This document shows positions 1-8,298 of a stretch of DNA of 64,000 nucleotides, one piece after another (position 1 is the first letter of the stretch; each line of letters starts with the position of its first letter). The notes under the pieces are model-generated. The model saw only the letters and a list, made by a program, of their open reading frames with translations. It made no database searches and was not told the DNA's origin. The stretch is from Bacteroidaceae bacterium. GTDB lineage: Bacteria > Bacteroidota > Bacteroidia > Bacteroidales > Bacteroidaceae. The translations under genes and the position numbers were made by a program. Location of the stretch: assembly GCA_017940185.1 (NCBI GenBank), contig JAGAZE010000027.1:1-64000 (forward strand), read 5' to 3'.

Positions 1-89
1 CTCCGGGCAACGACCCTTACGACGACGAATTCAGTGCCCCGAAGCCCAACCTGTGGGACGAAGAGGATGGGGGCAACAATAAGCAATAA
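1..89 (+). CDS. C-terminal end of an unidentified protein (partial)
   Basis: An open frame enters from the left edge and ends at the TAA at 87-89. It gives only the last 28 residues, a hydrophilic acidic tail ending LWDEEDGGNNKQ. No domain can be recognised, so the function is unknown. A strong rho-independent terminator starts 23 bases after the stop, which supports a real gene end. Confidence 0.6.
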   Translation, partial: PGNDPYDDEFSAPKPNLWDEEDGGNNKQ

Positions 90-112
90 CACTCCCTCCC
101 CTCCCCGCACGC

Positions 113-162
113 ACAACCCCAGAGCGAGAGTACCTGAAGCCCCTCGCTCTGGGGTTGTTTTT
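113..162 (+). terminator. Rho-independent terminator
   Basis: A perfect 16-bp stem (113-128 pairs with 143-158) with a 14-base loop is followed by a T-run at 159-162. It ends the partial gene at the left edge and also separates it from the convergent barrel gene at 209-853. Confidence 0.9.
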
Positions 163-208
163 AGGTTCAACTGTGCTGTTGCGTGTGCTTAGTGGAAGCT
201 GCTGTCAA

Positions 209-853
209 TCAGAACATGTATGCCAGCGAGAGGGACAGCACACGGTGCTTGAGATTGCTCACACCGTTCTTGTCGAGTTTCTTCAGTCCCCAGTCGTGGC
301 CTACGGTGAACTGTAGGTGTTTGCCGAACTCGGCTCCTACGGCGACACCAAGTCCCCAGTCGAAGCGGTTCATGGCATGCTTGAATACACCTTCCTTGTC
401 GCTTCCGTGCGTACCGTCAGAGGCATTCCATTTCACTTTGGAGTTGCCGAAGATACCTGTTGCCACATAAGGACCACCCTTGACAAAGAGTCCGAAGCCG
501 TTGCCGATGCCGAACCTGTATGCCGGCTGCAGGGCGAGCTGCAGATAGGTGGGAGTCAGCGTCTGTTCCGCCTCAATATAGACGGGGTCAATCTCGCCGT
601 AGCTGCTGATGCCCCATGAACCCTTCATGGGTTTCTGGGTCATGGATAGCGTTGCGTCGAGAAAAAGGCCCTCAGCGATGGAAGGAAAACCCATTTCCAT
701 CTTTGCTCCAATGTGGAAACCTACCCTGCTGTCAAATTGCTTGCCGGGTAATGTGATGTCGGCACCTGCCGTAACGCCGTAGCGCAGTTCCTGGGCTGAC
801 GCGCTGAGGGTTACTGTAACGGCGAGCAGAGCAATGATTGTGATTCTTTTCAT
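209..853 (-). CDS. Outer-membrane beta-barrel protein
   Basis: This 214-residue protein has a Sec signal peptide of about 20 residues ending SASA, with mature protein starting QELRYG. The rest alternates short amphipathic strands with polar turns (for example GFHIGAKMEMGFP, FGLFVKGGPYVATG) and ends in an aromatic residue (LAYMF), as outer-membrane barrels do. Size and pattern match the small porin-like/PorT-like barrel proteins common in Bacteroidetes, so it is probably an 8-10-stranded barrel. The cargo or partner is unknown. It appears to be a single transcription unit with its own -7 box near 928. The family call is firm and the role is open. Confidence 0.75.
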   Translation of the reverse strand: MKRITIIALLAVTVTLSASAQELRYGVTAGADITLPGKQFDSRVGFHIGAKMEMGFPSIAEGLFLDATLSMTQKPMKGSWGISSYGEIDPVYIEAEQTLTPTYLQLALQPAYRFGIGNGFGLFVKGGPYVATGIFGNSKVKWNASDGTHGSDKEGVFKHAMNRFDWGLGVAVGAEFGKHLQFTVGHDWGLKKLDKNGVSNLKHRVLSLSLAYMF

Positions 854-1299
854 GATGATTGTAATGTTTATAGGTGAATAATATGTTTGTTACATGTTGC
901 CTGCAAGAAGCTTAAAGCAACTATGTTCAAAGGTAATAAATATTTTTTATTTTGAAACATGATATGGAACACGTCTTTTTGTTATAGTCTTTGTTCCAGA
1001 GTTACTATCCACCCAACACCGATTGGATTTGAAATTAACAATAGTCATTTCTGTCCAATTTGCATTAAAGGATGCAAGGTTCCATCCGAAAAGGTTGACG
1101 CAATACTCCTTTTTCCCTCTATTAGGTATAGATAAGAGACCTCCGCCAATACTATTAATGAGGAAATTATCAAACTGATAACCTGTGGGATGCTTTCTGG
1201 TGTAAAGAGTTTTGTGCTTATGTGACACAAAATGTAATAGCATATTATGACTTATGTTGTTGTTGGTCTGCGAAGGTTGCTATAATTATTGCTGAAGCA
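854..1299. other. AT-rich intergenic stretch with one doubtful ORF
   Basis: Between the barrel gene and the 295-residue gene there is no convincing gene. A 98-codon minus-strand ORF lies at 947-1243 (starts MLLHFVSHKHK), without signal peptide or recognisable domain, and the base composition is much more AT-rich than the neighbours. It could be a decayed gene fragment. The promoter of the barrel gene lies at 928-935. Confidence 0.4.
928..935 (-). promoter_or_regulatory. Probable -7 box of the barrel gene
   Basis: CAAAGGTA on the plus strand reads TACCTTTG on the minus strand, a match to the Bacteroidetes -7 consensus TAnnTTTG, 75 bases before the start codon at 853. No clear TTG -33 element sits at the usual distance. 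Confidence 0.5.
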
Positions 1300-2187
1300 T
1301 TACCACGCATTCTTTGCATTCTTTCTGTACATCTTCTGCTGTCTGCTGGCTTCCTTGGCGGAGAGATATTCGTATTCAGTGATGTACACGTCGCTGACGA
1401 GCTCGGTCTTCTTCTGCACCTTCTTCATTGTGGTATACATCTTGGTGTAGTGGTGCAGCGCCTGCAGCAGTCTGCTGTCAGTGCCGTAATGATAAGCAGA
1501 GATAAAAGCTCCGTTGGCGGTTTTCAGTCCCATGAGGTTGGCCTTCACAACCTTGGCGTCATCGTCGATGATGGTGTAGAGCGTGTGCGTAGCCTCCTGC
1601 CATATCCTGCTGCCTATGGTTTGCCCTTTGTCCGTTAGCGTTGCCGAAGCGGTATCTCCTTGGAAGACGCGGTTTGAGGCAATGTCGGGCAGCAGCGTAA
1701 TGTCATCGTATGCCAAGATGGTTTCCGGCAGCCTGTCGACAGTCTGAGCGGTGACGTACTTTTTGGCTTTCGTGCTCTTGTTGAGTGGTACGAAATAGCA
1801 TATCTCGCCCTGCTTGGTGATGGAGTGCGTCCCGTCAATGTATTGCAGAATGCGGAATGTTGCCTTCATCCTGAGCCATTGACTGTCGCTGCCACGGCTG
1901 TTGATGCATGTCGGGGTAAGTTTAGTTAACGGCAGCTGGACAGCATCCTGTCCTGGTTGTGCATCCTCTGCGGCGAGGAAATGTTGTACTCCATAGTGTG
2001 CCGTGCCGTTGTTGCCGCCGTGATATCTTCCGTCCTTGTCCGTCACGCCGACGAGTCGTCCCTGACCGTCCGATACGATGGCACCTATGGCAGGTGTGTT
2101 GTTGTCATCATGCACAGCGTGTACCTGTGCATTGACCTGTTCCATGCTACATAGCATGGTTGCAATTATTAATAGTTTCTTTATCAT
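1300..2187 (-). CDS. Exported protein of unknown function
   Basis: This 295-residue protein starts with a Sec signal peptide (MIKKLLIIATMLCS... ending VNAQ). Residues about 30-60 (PAIGAIVSDGQGRLVGVTDKDGR) resemble the short beta-sandwich of carboxypeptidase-regulatory-like domains, in which a turn of this type precedes a DGR motif. The remainder has no motif I recognise. The last 60 residues are rich in Lys, Tyr and Gln and contain a YEYLSAKEASRQQKMYRKN helix. It follows the split gene at 2258-3243 by 70 bases in the same direction, so the two may be co-transcribed. Probably periplasmic or surface-located, function unknown. Confidence 0.6.
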   Translation of the reverse strand: MIKKLLIIATMLCSMEQVNAQVHAVHDDNNTPAIGAIVSDGQGRLVGVTDKDGRYHGGNNGTAHYGVQHFLAAEDAQPGQDAVQLPLTKLTPTCINSRGSDSQWLRMKATFRILQYIDGTHSITKQGEICYFVPLNKSTKAKKYVTAQTVDRLPETILAYDDITLLPDIASNRVFQGDTASATLTDKGQTIGSRIWQEATHTLYTIIDDDAKVVKANLMGLKTANGAFISAYHYGTDSRLLQALHHYTKMYTTMKKVQKKTELVSDVYITEYEYLSAKEASRQQKMYRKNAKNAW

Positions 2188-2257
2188 AATTACATTTATT
2201 GAGATCGATTCTCGGGCTTGATAGCCTTATCTTTCATCTATTACGAATCTAAGCATT

Positions 2258-3121
2258 TTAAGCAATCCATAGTTTAGCACTTGCCATTGCCACAACAATT
2301 CCAGACCTGAGAATGTATTTCATTTCCGTATTTACATATGATTCTGCGACCAAAGATAATACATTTTCTGTATATAAAGCAACGTTATCTGTACCTAAGT
2401 TCACTTGTAACCCCTCCATGTATATAGAAATAACAGAAAGGGCATCAGCAATATCGGGATATTGAAGACTTAATGCGTCACAGAAATCAGTACTATTAGA
2501 ATAGTCATCGATTATATCGCTTAAATTATCACAAAACGCAAGCATGTCTGAAAGTTGCTCAGATGACTTGCCAATTATGATATCATCAAATAGATTAACA
2601 TCAACCAATGCTTCATCAATAATGTCTGACAATTCTTCAGTAGAAAGATTTTTCCAATAACGGATATTATCGTTTTCGGTAAATAATTTTAACAGCACTT
2701 TATTATGATAATACCCTATACTATCTAAAGCAGTATCCATATCGTTATCGCTTTGCTCTGGAACAATGTCGACTAACACGTTTTCGGATGAATTAATGAA
2801 ATCAAGGATACTGATAGATTCATCAGATTTTTTTCTAATTCTAAATGGTGCTGGTTGTACGTCATCCGAATTTAATAACTCATTTGCAGTTTCAACAATA
2901 GCTTTTACACCAGCTTTGGCAGATGCTTTTCCTGCAGACTTTAAAATATTTTCTCCATTAATAGCTCCTTTTATGGCACCACCAACATCAGATACTACAA
3001 CATTTATCAATCTTGAAAAGAATCCCTTCAATGATTTCTTACGAAGATACATAGAATTACGAGAAGAGGATGGTTGCCATTTTTTGTTTAAATTAGTGAT
3101 GTTTAGGCGTAACTGCGCCAA
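2258..3121 (-). CDS. Main part of a frame-split exported protein
   Basis: This 287-codon ORF can start only at TTG (3121) or at an internal ATG (residue 24). It has no signal peptide of its own. Directly upstream, in another frame, is a 46-codon ORF with a clear signal peptide (3103-3243). The two frames meet at a run of seven A. A -1 shift there would give one continuous 328-residue exported protein. Residues about 36-70 (VVVSDVGGAIKGAI...) form a glycine/alanine-rich segment; the rest is acidic and helical with repeated DDI/SDI steps. The composition is AT-rich, unlike the rest of the window. The function is unknown. The split may be a mutation, a sequencing error or programmed slippage. 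Confidence 0.55.
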   Translation of the reverse strand: MAQLRLNITNLNKKWQPSSSRNSMYLRKKSLKGFFSRLINVVVSDVGGAIKGAINGENILKSAGKASAKAGVKAIVETANELLNSDDVQPAPFRIRKKSDESISILDFINSSENVLVDIVPEQSDNDMDTALDSIGYYHNKVLLKLFTENDNIRYWKNLSTEELSDIIDEALVDVNLFDDIIIGKSSEQLSDMLAFCDNLSDIIDDYSNSTDFCDALSLQYPDIADALSVISIYMEGLQVNLGTDNVALYTENVLSLVAESYVNTEMKYILRSGIVVAMASAKLWIA

Positions 3122-3243
3122 TGCCGTTTCATTGTTTCTTTTTTTGTGATTGATAGCTTCCTCTTCATTTGTGCAAGAGGTGATACTACTGAGATTATTA
3201 AGAATCCCATCATCAACAGATTACTTAATTTGTTTTGTTTCAT
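3103..3243 (-). CDS. Short signal-peptide ORF, 5' part of the split gene
   Basis: The frame encodes 46 residues: a basic start (MKQNK), a hydrophobic core (LLMMGFLIISVV) and a likely cleavage site near SPLA/Q, then a basic tail ending HWRSYA. It stops at TAA (3103-3105) but overlaps the 287-codon ORF, which is open in the -1 frame. The overlap contains A7 at 3139-3145, where the zero frame reads A AAA AAA, a slippery heptamer. A signal peptide on its own makes little sense, so I read this as the true N-terminus of the downstream protein. Confidence 0.55.
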   Translation of the reverse strand: MKQNKLSNLLMMGFLIISVVSPLAQMKRKLSITKKETMKRHWRSYA

Positions 3244-3291
3244 GATGTTTGAAATTAAATTGTTAATAAGATAGGTTTAATACATAAAATG

Positions 3292-3669
3292 TCATTGCAA
3301 TTCCACATATGCTACGAGGAGCGTTTCAGTATTAGTCTCCACATAGACATAATAATAGCCTTGGGACAGTTGGGAAACGTCAATAGTTGCCTTTTGATTA
3401 GTAATATTAAGGATGTCGACCAAGAATGTTCCGTGATCATTCTGTAAATAGATTGCCTTGGCTACAGAATTGTCGGTAAGACATGACAGAGAGATTTCAA
3501 CGAGTGACTTGTCTTCATCAGCATAAACTATTACCAAGTCACCATCTGCACACATGGTAATGGGCCTGGTTTGTATTTTGATATTGTCTAAGATTTCACT
3601 AAATCCATGTAATGGTGCCAGACATATAAATGCTGTGATAATGAATAAATGTTGTAATGTTTGTTTCAT
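3292..3669 (-). CDS. Small exported DUF3244-like protein
   Basis: This 125-residue protein has a Sec signal peptide (MKQTLQHLFIITAFICLAP...). The mature part is about 100 residues of predicted beta-strands, with a late LSQGYYYVYVETNTETLLVAY stretch. Size, signal peptide and the final 'G-Y-Y/L-V-x-V' strand resemble DUF3244 proteins, small immunoglobulin-like exported proteins of Bacteroidales. Known relatives often accompany exported proteases, but none is adjacent here. It is the first gene of a possible minus-strand unit running to 1300 and has a good promoter at 3700-3731. It lies divergent to the TPR regulator at 4069. Confidence 0.5.
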   Translation of the reverse strand: MKQTLQHLFIITAFICLAPLHGFSEILDNIKIQTRPITMCADGDLVIVYADEDKSLVEISLSCLTDNSVAKAIYLQNDHGTFLVDILNITNQKATIDVSQLSQGYYYVYVETNTETLLVAYVELQ

Positions 3670-3699
3670 AATGGTTGTTTGCTATTAAGTTTGTATCGG

Positions 3700-3731
3700 C
3701 AAATATAGGTGGATACCTTGCTACCATGCAA
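3700..3731 (-). promoter_or_regulatory. Promoter of the DUF3244-like gene
   Basis: On the minus strand a TTG element (3729-3731) is followed after 21 bases by TATATTTG (3700-3707), a full match to the Bacteroidetes -33/-7 pattern. The start codon is 31 bases further on, at 3669. Confidence 0.65.
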
Positions 3732-4007
3732 GCGTTTTTTCAATTATTTTCGTGATGGTGTAACAAATCTCAAATCAGTACAAGTTGTTGTGCAACAACG
3801 TGCTATGCGTGATTTTTGGAGATTTTCGGGTAGTAAATTGTTACACTTCATTTCATTTTTGGTGTTGCCCGAATTTAAAATCAGGTGTCAGGTGTTGCCA
3901 AATACATGGACAACAATGGTGGTGGGAGGGCAAAATTTTTCAAGGTTGTTATTTCCTTTATTTAAAAGTTTTCTATAATTTCGCATCATAAACAACAGAC
4001 GTTTTAC

Positions 4008-4048
4008 ATTGCACGCTTGCACAAGCATAGCTCATCCAAGCGTGCAAT
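4008..4048 (+). promoter_or_regulatory. Stem-loop in the leader of the TPR regulator gene
   Basis: ATTGCACGCTTG (4008-4019) and CAAGCGTGCAAT (4037-4048) form a perfect 12-bp inverted repeat with a 17-base loop, ending 20 bases before the ATG at 4069. With no T-run after it, an operator or an mRNA structure that masks the start region is more likely than a terminator. Confidence 0.5.
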
Positions 4049-4068
4049 CTCTGGATACACATTTTAAC

Positions 4069-5748
4069 ATGAAATTAAGATTCGCAACATATCATCACAC
4101 ATTCCGCCATGGCCTATTCCTATATATTATCTCACTGTTGAGTGCCTGCACGGGATATACAGAAAATCCAGCTCTTGTACATATTGACTCGCTCCTTGAA
4201 AGAAAAGAGGTAGAAAAGGCATATGCACAACTGCTAAAATGCAAGTCGAGTATAGACACGTTGAAAGAGGCAGATGCAGCCTATTATTATCTGTTGCGCA
4301 CAAAGTGTCAAGACAAGTTGCGAATAGAATATGACACGCAGCAAGGCATTTTGAGGAGTATCGCGTTCTATAAAGAGGTCAACGACAAGGATAAACTGTT
4401 GCAGGCTTACTACTATGCGGGAATAGTGCAGTATGACGACAACAATAAGCAAGAAGCCGTCAAAAACATAAAGAAAGCAGAGACGCTAGCCATTGAGAAC
4501 AGAAATGCCCGCATGCAGATCGAGACCGACTTATATCTTTCGTACATCAACATTATGGAGGGAAATCTTCAGGAATCACTCGCCTACGCAAGAAAAGCAC
4601 TACAGCAAGCAGAGCGCACCGACAACAAACGTAGAATGGGGTTCTGCTATAACCAAATGGCGGTCATATACAACGATATGCAAATGAAGGACAGTTCAAA
4701 CTACTATTCACAGCTGGCCGACAAGTATATCCGATATCAGGAACCTTCCGTACAGGTACAAACATATAACAATAAAGCTGTCGATGAAATCGATCAAAAC
4801 AACCTTCACAAAGCCAAAGCGTTGCTCCATAAGTCATTAGCCATAGAGGACATCCCACATACACATTATCTCATGGCACGCATTCATCATATGCAAGCTG
4901 ATGAAAAAAATGCAGAAAAGGAATGGCAAAAAGCTATAAAGGTAAAGGATTTGAGAGTAACCATTCCAATACTTCAGCACTACGCTAACTGGCTGCTTGA
5001 GACGAATAGAAAGGAAGAAGTAGCAGAGGTATATAAAAAAATAAAACTATTAGAGGATTCTGTAAAACGAGTGAAGCAGGGTGAAAATGTGCTTGCTACG
5101 CTACATCATCACGAGCAAAGCATCATCAAGCACAATATGAATATACGCACCTATGCACTAATCTCAGTCGTCATACTACTCCTCGCGCTCTTCCCACTTT
5201 TCTACAAATATATGGATAGGCGACGCAAACGACAGCAGAAAAGATTATTCGACCTCGAAAACAAATTGCTCATCTTCCAGCAGCAGGAAAAGTTGTGGAA
5301 ACACTCGCAATTGAAGTCCAGCCAAAAAATGGAAAAACTGCAAGAAAAAATCACCCTCCTACAAGAGCAGAAAGAAAGGGAATGGAAACAACTCAATACT
5401 ACACACAGCAAGACCATTAGGGATATCAAACTCAAAATGGAAAAACTCAAAACAGAGCTGCCACACAAGTTAGCCAAAGGCAAAGATCTATACGAAAGAG
5501 TGATGCAAAATCACAACATCTCACAATATAAAACGGAAGACAATGAGTGTTTCTTCCTATATTGCACACTCATACATCCCGAAGTCATCGAAAGCATGCC
5601 AGCCAACATCAAAGGAAACATCAAGGTGTACCACATATTGCTCGGACTAAACAAAAATGAAGATGAAATCAGACAAATAATGCAACTCTCCCCATCAGCG
5701 TTCAGAATGATGAAAAGTCGCTACAATAAAGTAGCGAATACGCAATAG
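4069..5748 (+). CDS. TPR lipoprotein with membrane helix and C-terminal regulator-like domain
   Basis: The 559-residue protein starts at ATG 4069; an earlier in-frame start at 4009 would bury the signal. The signal peptide ends in the lipobox LLSAC (Cys27). Residues about 35-340 are tetratricopeptide repeats. A single transmembrane helix lies near 357-379 (TYALISVVILLLALFPLF). A basic coiled coil (about 380-470) and an 80-residue helical C-terminus follow. This layout matches the Bacteroidales TPR-TM-coiled-coil regulators with a helix-turn-helix-like end, thought to sense envelope conditions. Membrane location is well supported; DNA binding is inferred. It is divergent from the DUF3244-like gene and convergent with the T9SS cargo genes, which are candidate targets. 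Confidence 0.7.
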   Translation: MKLRFATYHHTFRHGLFLYIISLLSACTGYTENPALVHIDSLLERKEVEKAYAQLLKCKSSIDTLKEADAAYYYLLRTKCQDKLRIEYDTQQGILRSIAFYKEVNDKDKLLQAYYYAGIVQYDDNNKQEAVKNIKKAETLAIENRNARMQIETDLYLSYINIMEGNLQESLAYARKALQQAERTDNKRRMGFCYNQMAVIYNDMQMKDSSNYYSQLADKYIRYQEPSVQVQTYNNKAVDEIDQNNLHKAKALLHKSLAIEDIPHTHYLMARIHHMQADEKNAEKEWQKAIKVKDLRVTIPILQHYANWLLETNRKEEVAEVYKKIKLLEDSVKRVKQGENVLATLHHHEQSIIKHNMNIRTYALISVVILLLALFPLFYKYMDRRRKRQQKRLFDLENKLLIFQQQEKLWKHSQLKSSQKMEKLQEKITLLQEQKEREWKQLNTTHSKTIRDIKLKMEKLKTELPHKLAKGKDLYERVMQNHNISQYKTEDNECFFLYCTLIHPEVIESMPANIKGNIKVYHILLGLNKNEDEIRQIMQLSPSAFRMMKSRYNKVANTQ

Positions 5749-5783
5749 ACTCTACAGCAAACCTCGACCAAACAACCACGTAC

Positions 5784-5808
5784 CGTATGTCGCTGTAGCA
5801 CAGCGACT
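5784..5808 (-). repeat. 25-base hairpin repeat, copy 1
   Basis: CGTATGTCGCTGTAGCACAG plus CGACT. The core is a perfect 8-bp stem with a 3-base loop. The exact reverse complement occurs at 22425-22449, also between genes. Confidence 0.75.
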
Positions 5809-5813
5809 CCAAA

Positions 5814-5868
5814 ACAACAGCAACAACGGAGCAAGACGCCTTAAGCCTCGCTCCGTTGTTGCTGTTGT
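5814..5868. terminator. Bidirectional terminator between convergent genes
   Basis: A perfect 19-bp inverted repeat (5814-5832 with 5850-5868, loop 17 bases) lies between the convergent TPR regulator and the first T9SS cargo gene. On the minus strand the stem is followed by TTTTGG, and on the plus strand by mixed sequence. Confidence 0.8.
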
Positions 5869-5887
5869 CAACTCGTCAACTTGTCAA

Positions 5888-8194
5888 CTATCTCACGACT
5901 TTCTTGCCGTCGATGATGTAGATACCCTTCTGTGTACTTGTTGAATTGATTCGTCTGCCGAGTATGTCGTAGGCCGTTGCATGCTTCTTCGTATCCTTCA
6001 GCGTAACGCCTTCAATGCCGGTGGCTGCTGAACGCTTCTGCACCACGCGCAGTTGCAGCGGCTGTACACCGTCGGTGATGGTGAGCAGTGCCTCACGTTC
6101 GTCGATGCCTTCGGGCAATGTGTCATATTCCACAGTCACATTTTCCACGGTATACTCTCCTTGCGGGCTGCCCGTGAAGCGGCACCATGAGGCAGAAGAT
6201 TCTACATACTGTGCCACTCCGAGATAGGCGAAGACGGGAATCGCTACGGTGCCAGCCTCTTTTCCTACCTCTGTGGGGGTGTCATCGCGTGTCACGACGT
6301 TCGTCTCAGCTTCCACATTGGCTTTGAACAGTACGGAATAGGAGAAGTAGGGATACACCGCCAGCGATGTCTGACCGCCGGGAGCAGCCTGGAAGTAGCC
6401 TGTGAAGGGGCGCCACTCATCATTCTTCAGCATGTATGCCGTGTTGCCGTTGTCGCGCAGCGGAGCCATGGCGAAGGCACATTCCAGATTGTCGTTCTTG
6501 GCAGGAATGCCGTCAATCACCACAAACACCTCATCGTCAATCACATACGGCTTCGATAGCTCCAGCTGCACTGAGCCGCCAGCATTCGTCATGGCATAGT
6601 TCAGCTCCGATATCGTCCACGTGTCAAGCAGGTCGATGCGCTGGCCGGGTACACCATTCTCGCTCGTGTAGAGCGAAAAACTCACAGGTGCTATCTGGTC
6701 CGTCACCTCTGTTGCCGAAGCCTTGGTGAAGTTGACGTACATAGCGGTCATAAGCACAGGCTGCGAAGGCTTCGATATCTTCTCAGCCCAGGCGGTGATG
6801 CCCATGTTGTTGGCACCTGGCAGGGTGAGTTCGCCATCGGTGTAGTTGGTGTGATAGGTATCGTTCTTCTGGAAGTTGGTCACCAAGCCGGCAAACTGCA
6901 CCTGTACGCTGTCGTCGACAAAGTCGTAGCCCGTCTCGTTCTGGACGATATGCGTCACATAGTATTTATTGAGCTTCTCATGCACATAGTCCACCTCCTT
7001 GCCCTCATAGACTTTGGGTATGATGGTGCTGCCTGTCACCTCATATTCCGACAGGAAGGTCCACATATAGCTTGTGGGATAGAGTTCAGAGTTGTCCTTA
7101 TAAGTGACGGGAGCAAGCGGAGCCACCATGCGCATGCGGGTGTTGTAGTCGCGGAATTCGGAAGGCCATACCACTCCGGCAACAGGTGTCTGTCCCTCCA
7201 CATTGACGAAGGCAGTCTTTGTCACCTCGTCAGCGCCCTCACTGTCTGTCACCTTCAGTGTGACATCGTAGGTACCGGCTTTTTCGTAGTACACCTCAGG
7301 ATTTCTCTCTGTAGACGTCTCGGGTGTTCCGCCGGGGAACGACCACAGCCAGCCGGTAGGCGTGCCGACGGAGAGGTCGGCAAACTGTATGCGTTCGCCG
7401 GTCTTCACCGTTATCTGGTCGATGGTCTCCACGCCGGTGATACTCATGCCGTCGACATAGAAGTCGGCCAGGCTGCCGCCCACATAGTCGCCTTTGCCAG
7501 GGCCGTAGTAGAGGCGCAGCTTCACCGTCTTGCCTATGAAGGCAGACAAGTCGCAATCCACCGGCACCCATTGACGACCCGTTGTCGTCACATCAAGACT
7601 CGTCCACAAGTCGGTGACGGTCTCGAAGTTGTCGTCGGATATCTGGATAACCAGACTGGCGTAGCCCGACATATTGGATGACATGCTGACGTATGCGTGG
7701 AGCCTGCCATTGTCAGGCACGGTTATCTCACCACTCGTAGCATATCCCTTCGTGCGCTTCGGCATGCTGTAGCCGCCTTCTATATATAGAGATGTGACGT
7801 TGCTCTCGTCAATGGTGGAGAAGCTTGTAGATGCATTTTTCAGAGCGAAGGTTATCTGATTGTCGACACCTTTGTCGATGGTCCATGCGTTGAGTGCGTT
7901 GGCGTCGTCGAAGTTTTCCGTCCACACTTCTTTCTGTGCGCTGCCGTCCTGCACGCTGAAGTTGGCAGTAAGGCCGTTGGCTGCCACGCCATAGGTTCTT
8001 CTCACGCTGTGCGGCAACGTGCCGGCTGTGAGACGATAAGGCACACGCCAAGGCGAAACAACATTCGCAGGCATACCCTTCTTTACCTTCTCAACGGTGA
8101 CAACACTGCCACCGCCATCCTTCAAATTACCATCGCTGGCAAAAGCCATAACCCCACACAGCAGCAGGACTAAGGTCGTAGAGATTTTCTTCAT
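5888..8194 (-). CDS. T9SS-secreted surface protein with jelly-roll and PKD domains
   Basis: The start at 8194 (MKKISTTLVLLLCGVMAFA) gives a 768-residue protein with a proper signal peptide; a longer frame to 8275 is unlikely. After a pro-segment, a choice-of-anchor-J/cleaved-adhesin type jelly roll (about 85-250, starting WTENFDDANALNAWTID) is followed by a PKD domain (about 258-330, WSFPGGTPETSTERNPEV, AGTYDVTLKV). A further beta-rich region precedes a short BACON-like repeat (QYVESSASWCRF). The end is a type A T9SS sorting domain (AYDILGRRI...KGIYIIDGKKVVR). It should be exported by Sec, passed through T9SS and anchored at the surface, probably for adhesion or carbohydrate binding. No catalytic motif was seen. 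Confidence 0.75.
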   Translation of the reverse strand: MKKISTTLVLLLCGVMAFASDGNLKDGGGSVVTVEKVKKGMPANVVSPWRVPYRLTAGTLPHSVRRTYGVAANGLTANFSVQDGSAQKEVWTENFDDANALNAWTIDKGVDNQITFALKNASTSFSTIDESNVTSLYIEGGYSMPKRTKGYATSGEITVPDNGRLHAYVSMSSNMSGYASLVIQISDDNFETVTDLWTSLDVTTTGRQWVPVDCDLSAFIGKTVKLRLYYGPGKGDYVGGSLADFYVDGMSITGVETIDQITVKTGERIQFADLSVGTPTGWLWSFPGGTPETSTERNPEVYYEKAGTYDVTLKVTDSEGADEVTKTAFVNVEGQTPVAGVVWPSEFRDYNTRMRMVAPLAPVTYKDNSELYPTSYMWTFLSEYEVTGSTIIPKVYEGKEVDYVHEKLNKYYVTHIVQNETGYDFVDDSVQVQFAGLVTNFQKNDTYHTNYTDGELTLPGANNMGITAWAEKISKPSQPVLMTAMYVNFTKASATEVTDQIAPVSFSLYTSENGVPGQRIDLLDTWTISELNYAMTNAGGSVQLELSKPYVIDDEVFVVIDGIPAKNDNLECAFAMAPLRDNGNTAYMLKNDEWRPFTGYFQAAPGGQTSLAVYPYFSYSVLFKANVEAETNVVTRDDTPTEVGKEAGTVAIPVFAYLGVAQYVESSASWCRFTGSPQGEYTVENVTVEYDTLPEGIDEREALLTITDGVQPLQLRVVQKRSAATGIEGVTLKDTKKHATAYDILGRRINSTSTQKGIYIIDGKKVVR

Positions 8195-8298
8195 AAGTAT
8201 GTTATCTTCTTTCTTTCTTTGCCGATAAAAGGAGAAGAAGCATTCACGAGCGAACACCTCAACTCCTTTTATCAAAATTATTAGTGTATGCGCTTAAA

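Larger units (their letters stand above)
3670..4068. other. Divergent intergenic region between the DUF3244-like gene and the TPR regulator
   Basis: About 400 AT-rich bases without a supported gene. It holds the minus-strand promoter at 3700-3731 and, just before the start codon at 4069, an inverted repeat at 4008-4048. The ORFs read here on the plus strand lack coding character. The size and divergent layout suit a regulatory region. Confidence 0.6.

Noticed and set aside
3709-3978. 89-codon plus-strand ORF before the TPR regulator
   Set aside because: AT-rich, no domain or signal, overlaps the minus-strand promoter and sits in a typical divergent control region.
6851-7681. 276-codon plus-strand ORF
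   Set aside because: Antisense to the T9SS cargo gene at 5888-8194, whose domains and sorting signal are clear; no family motif in the antisense product.
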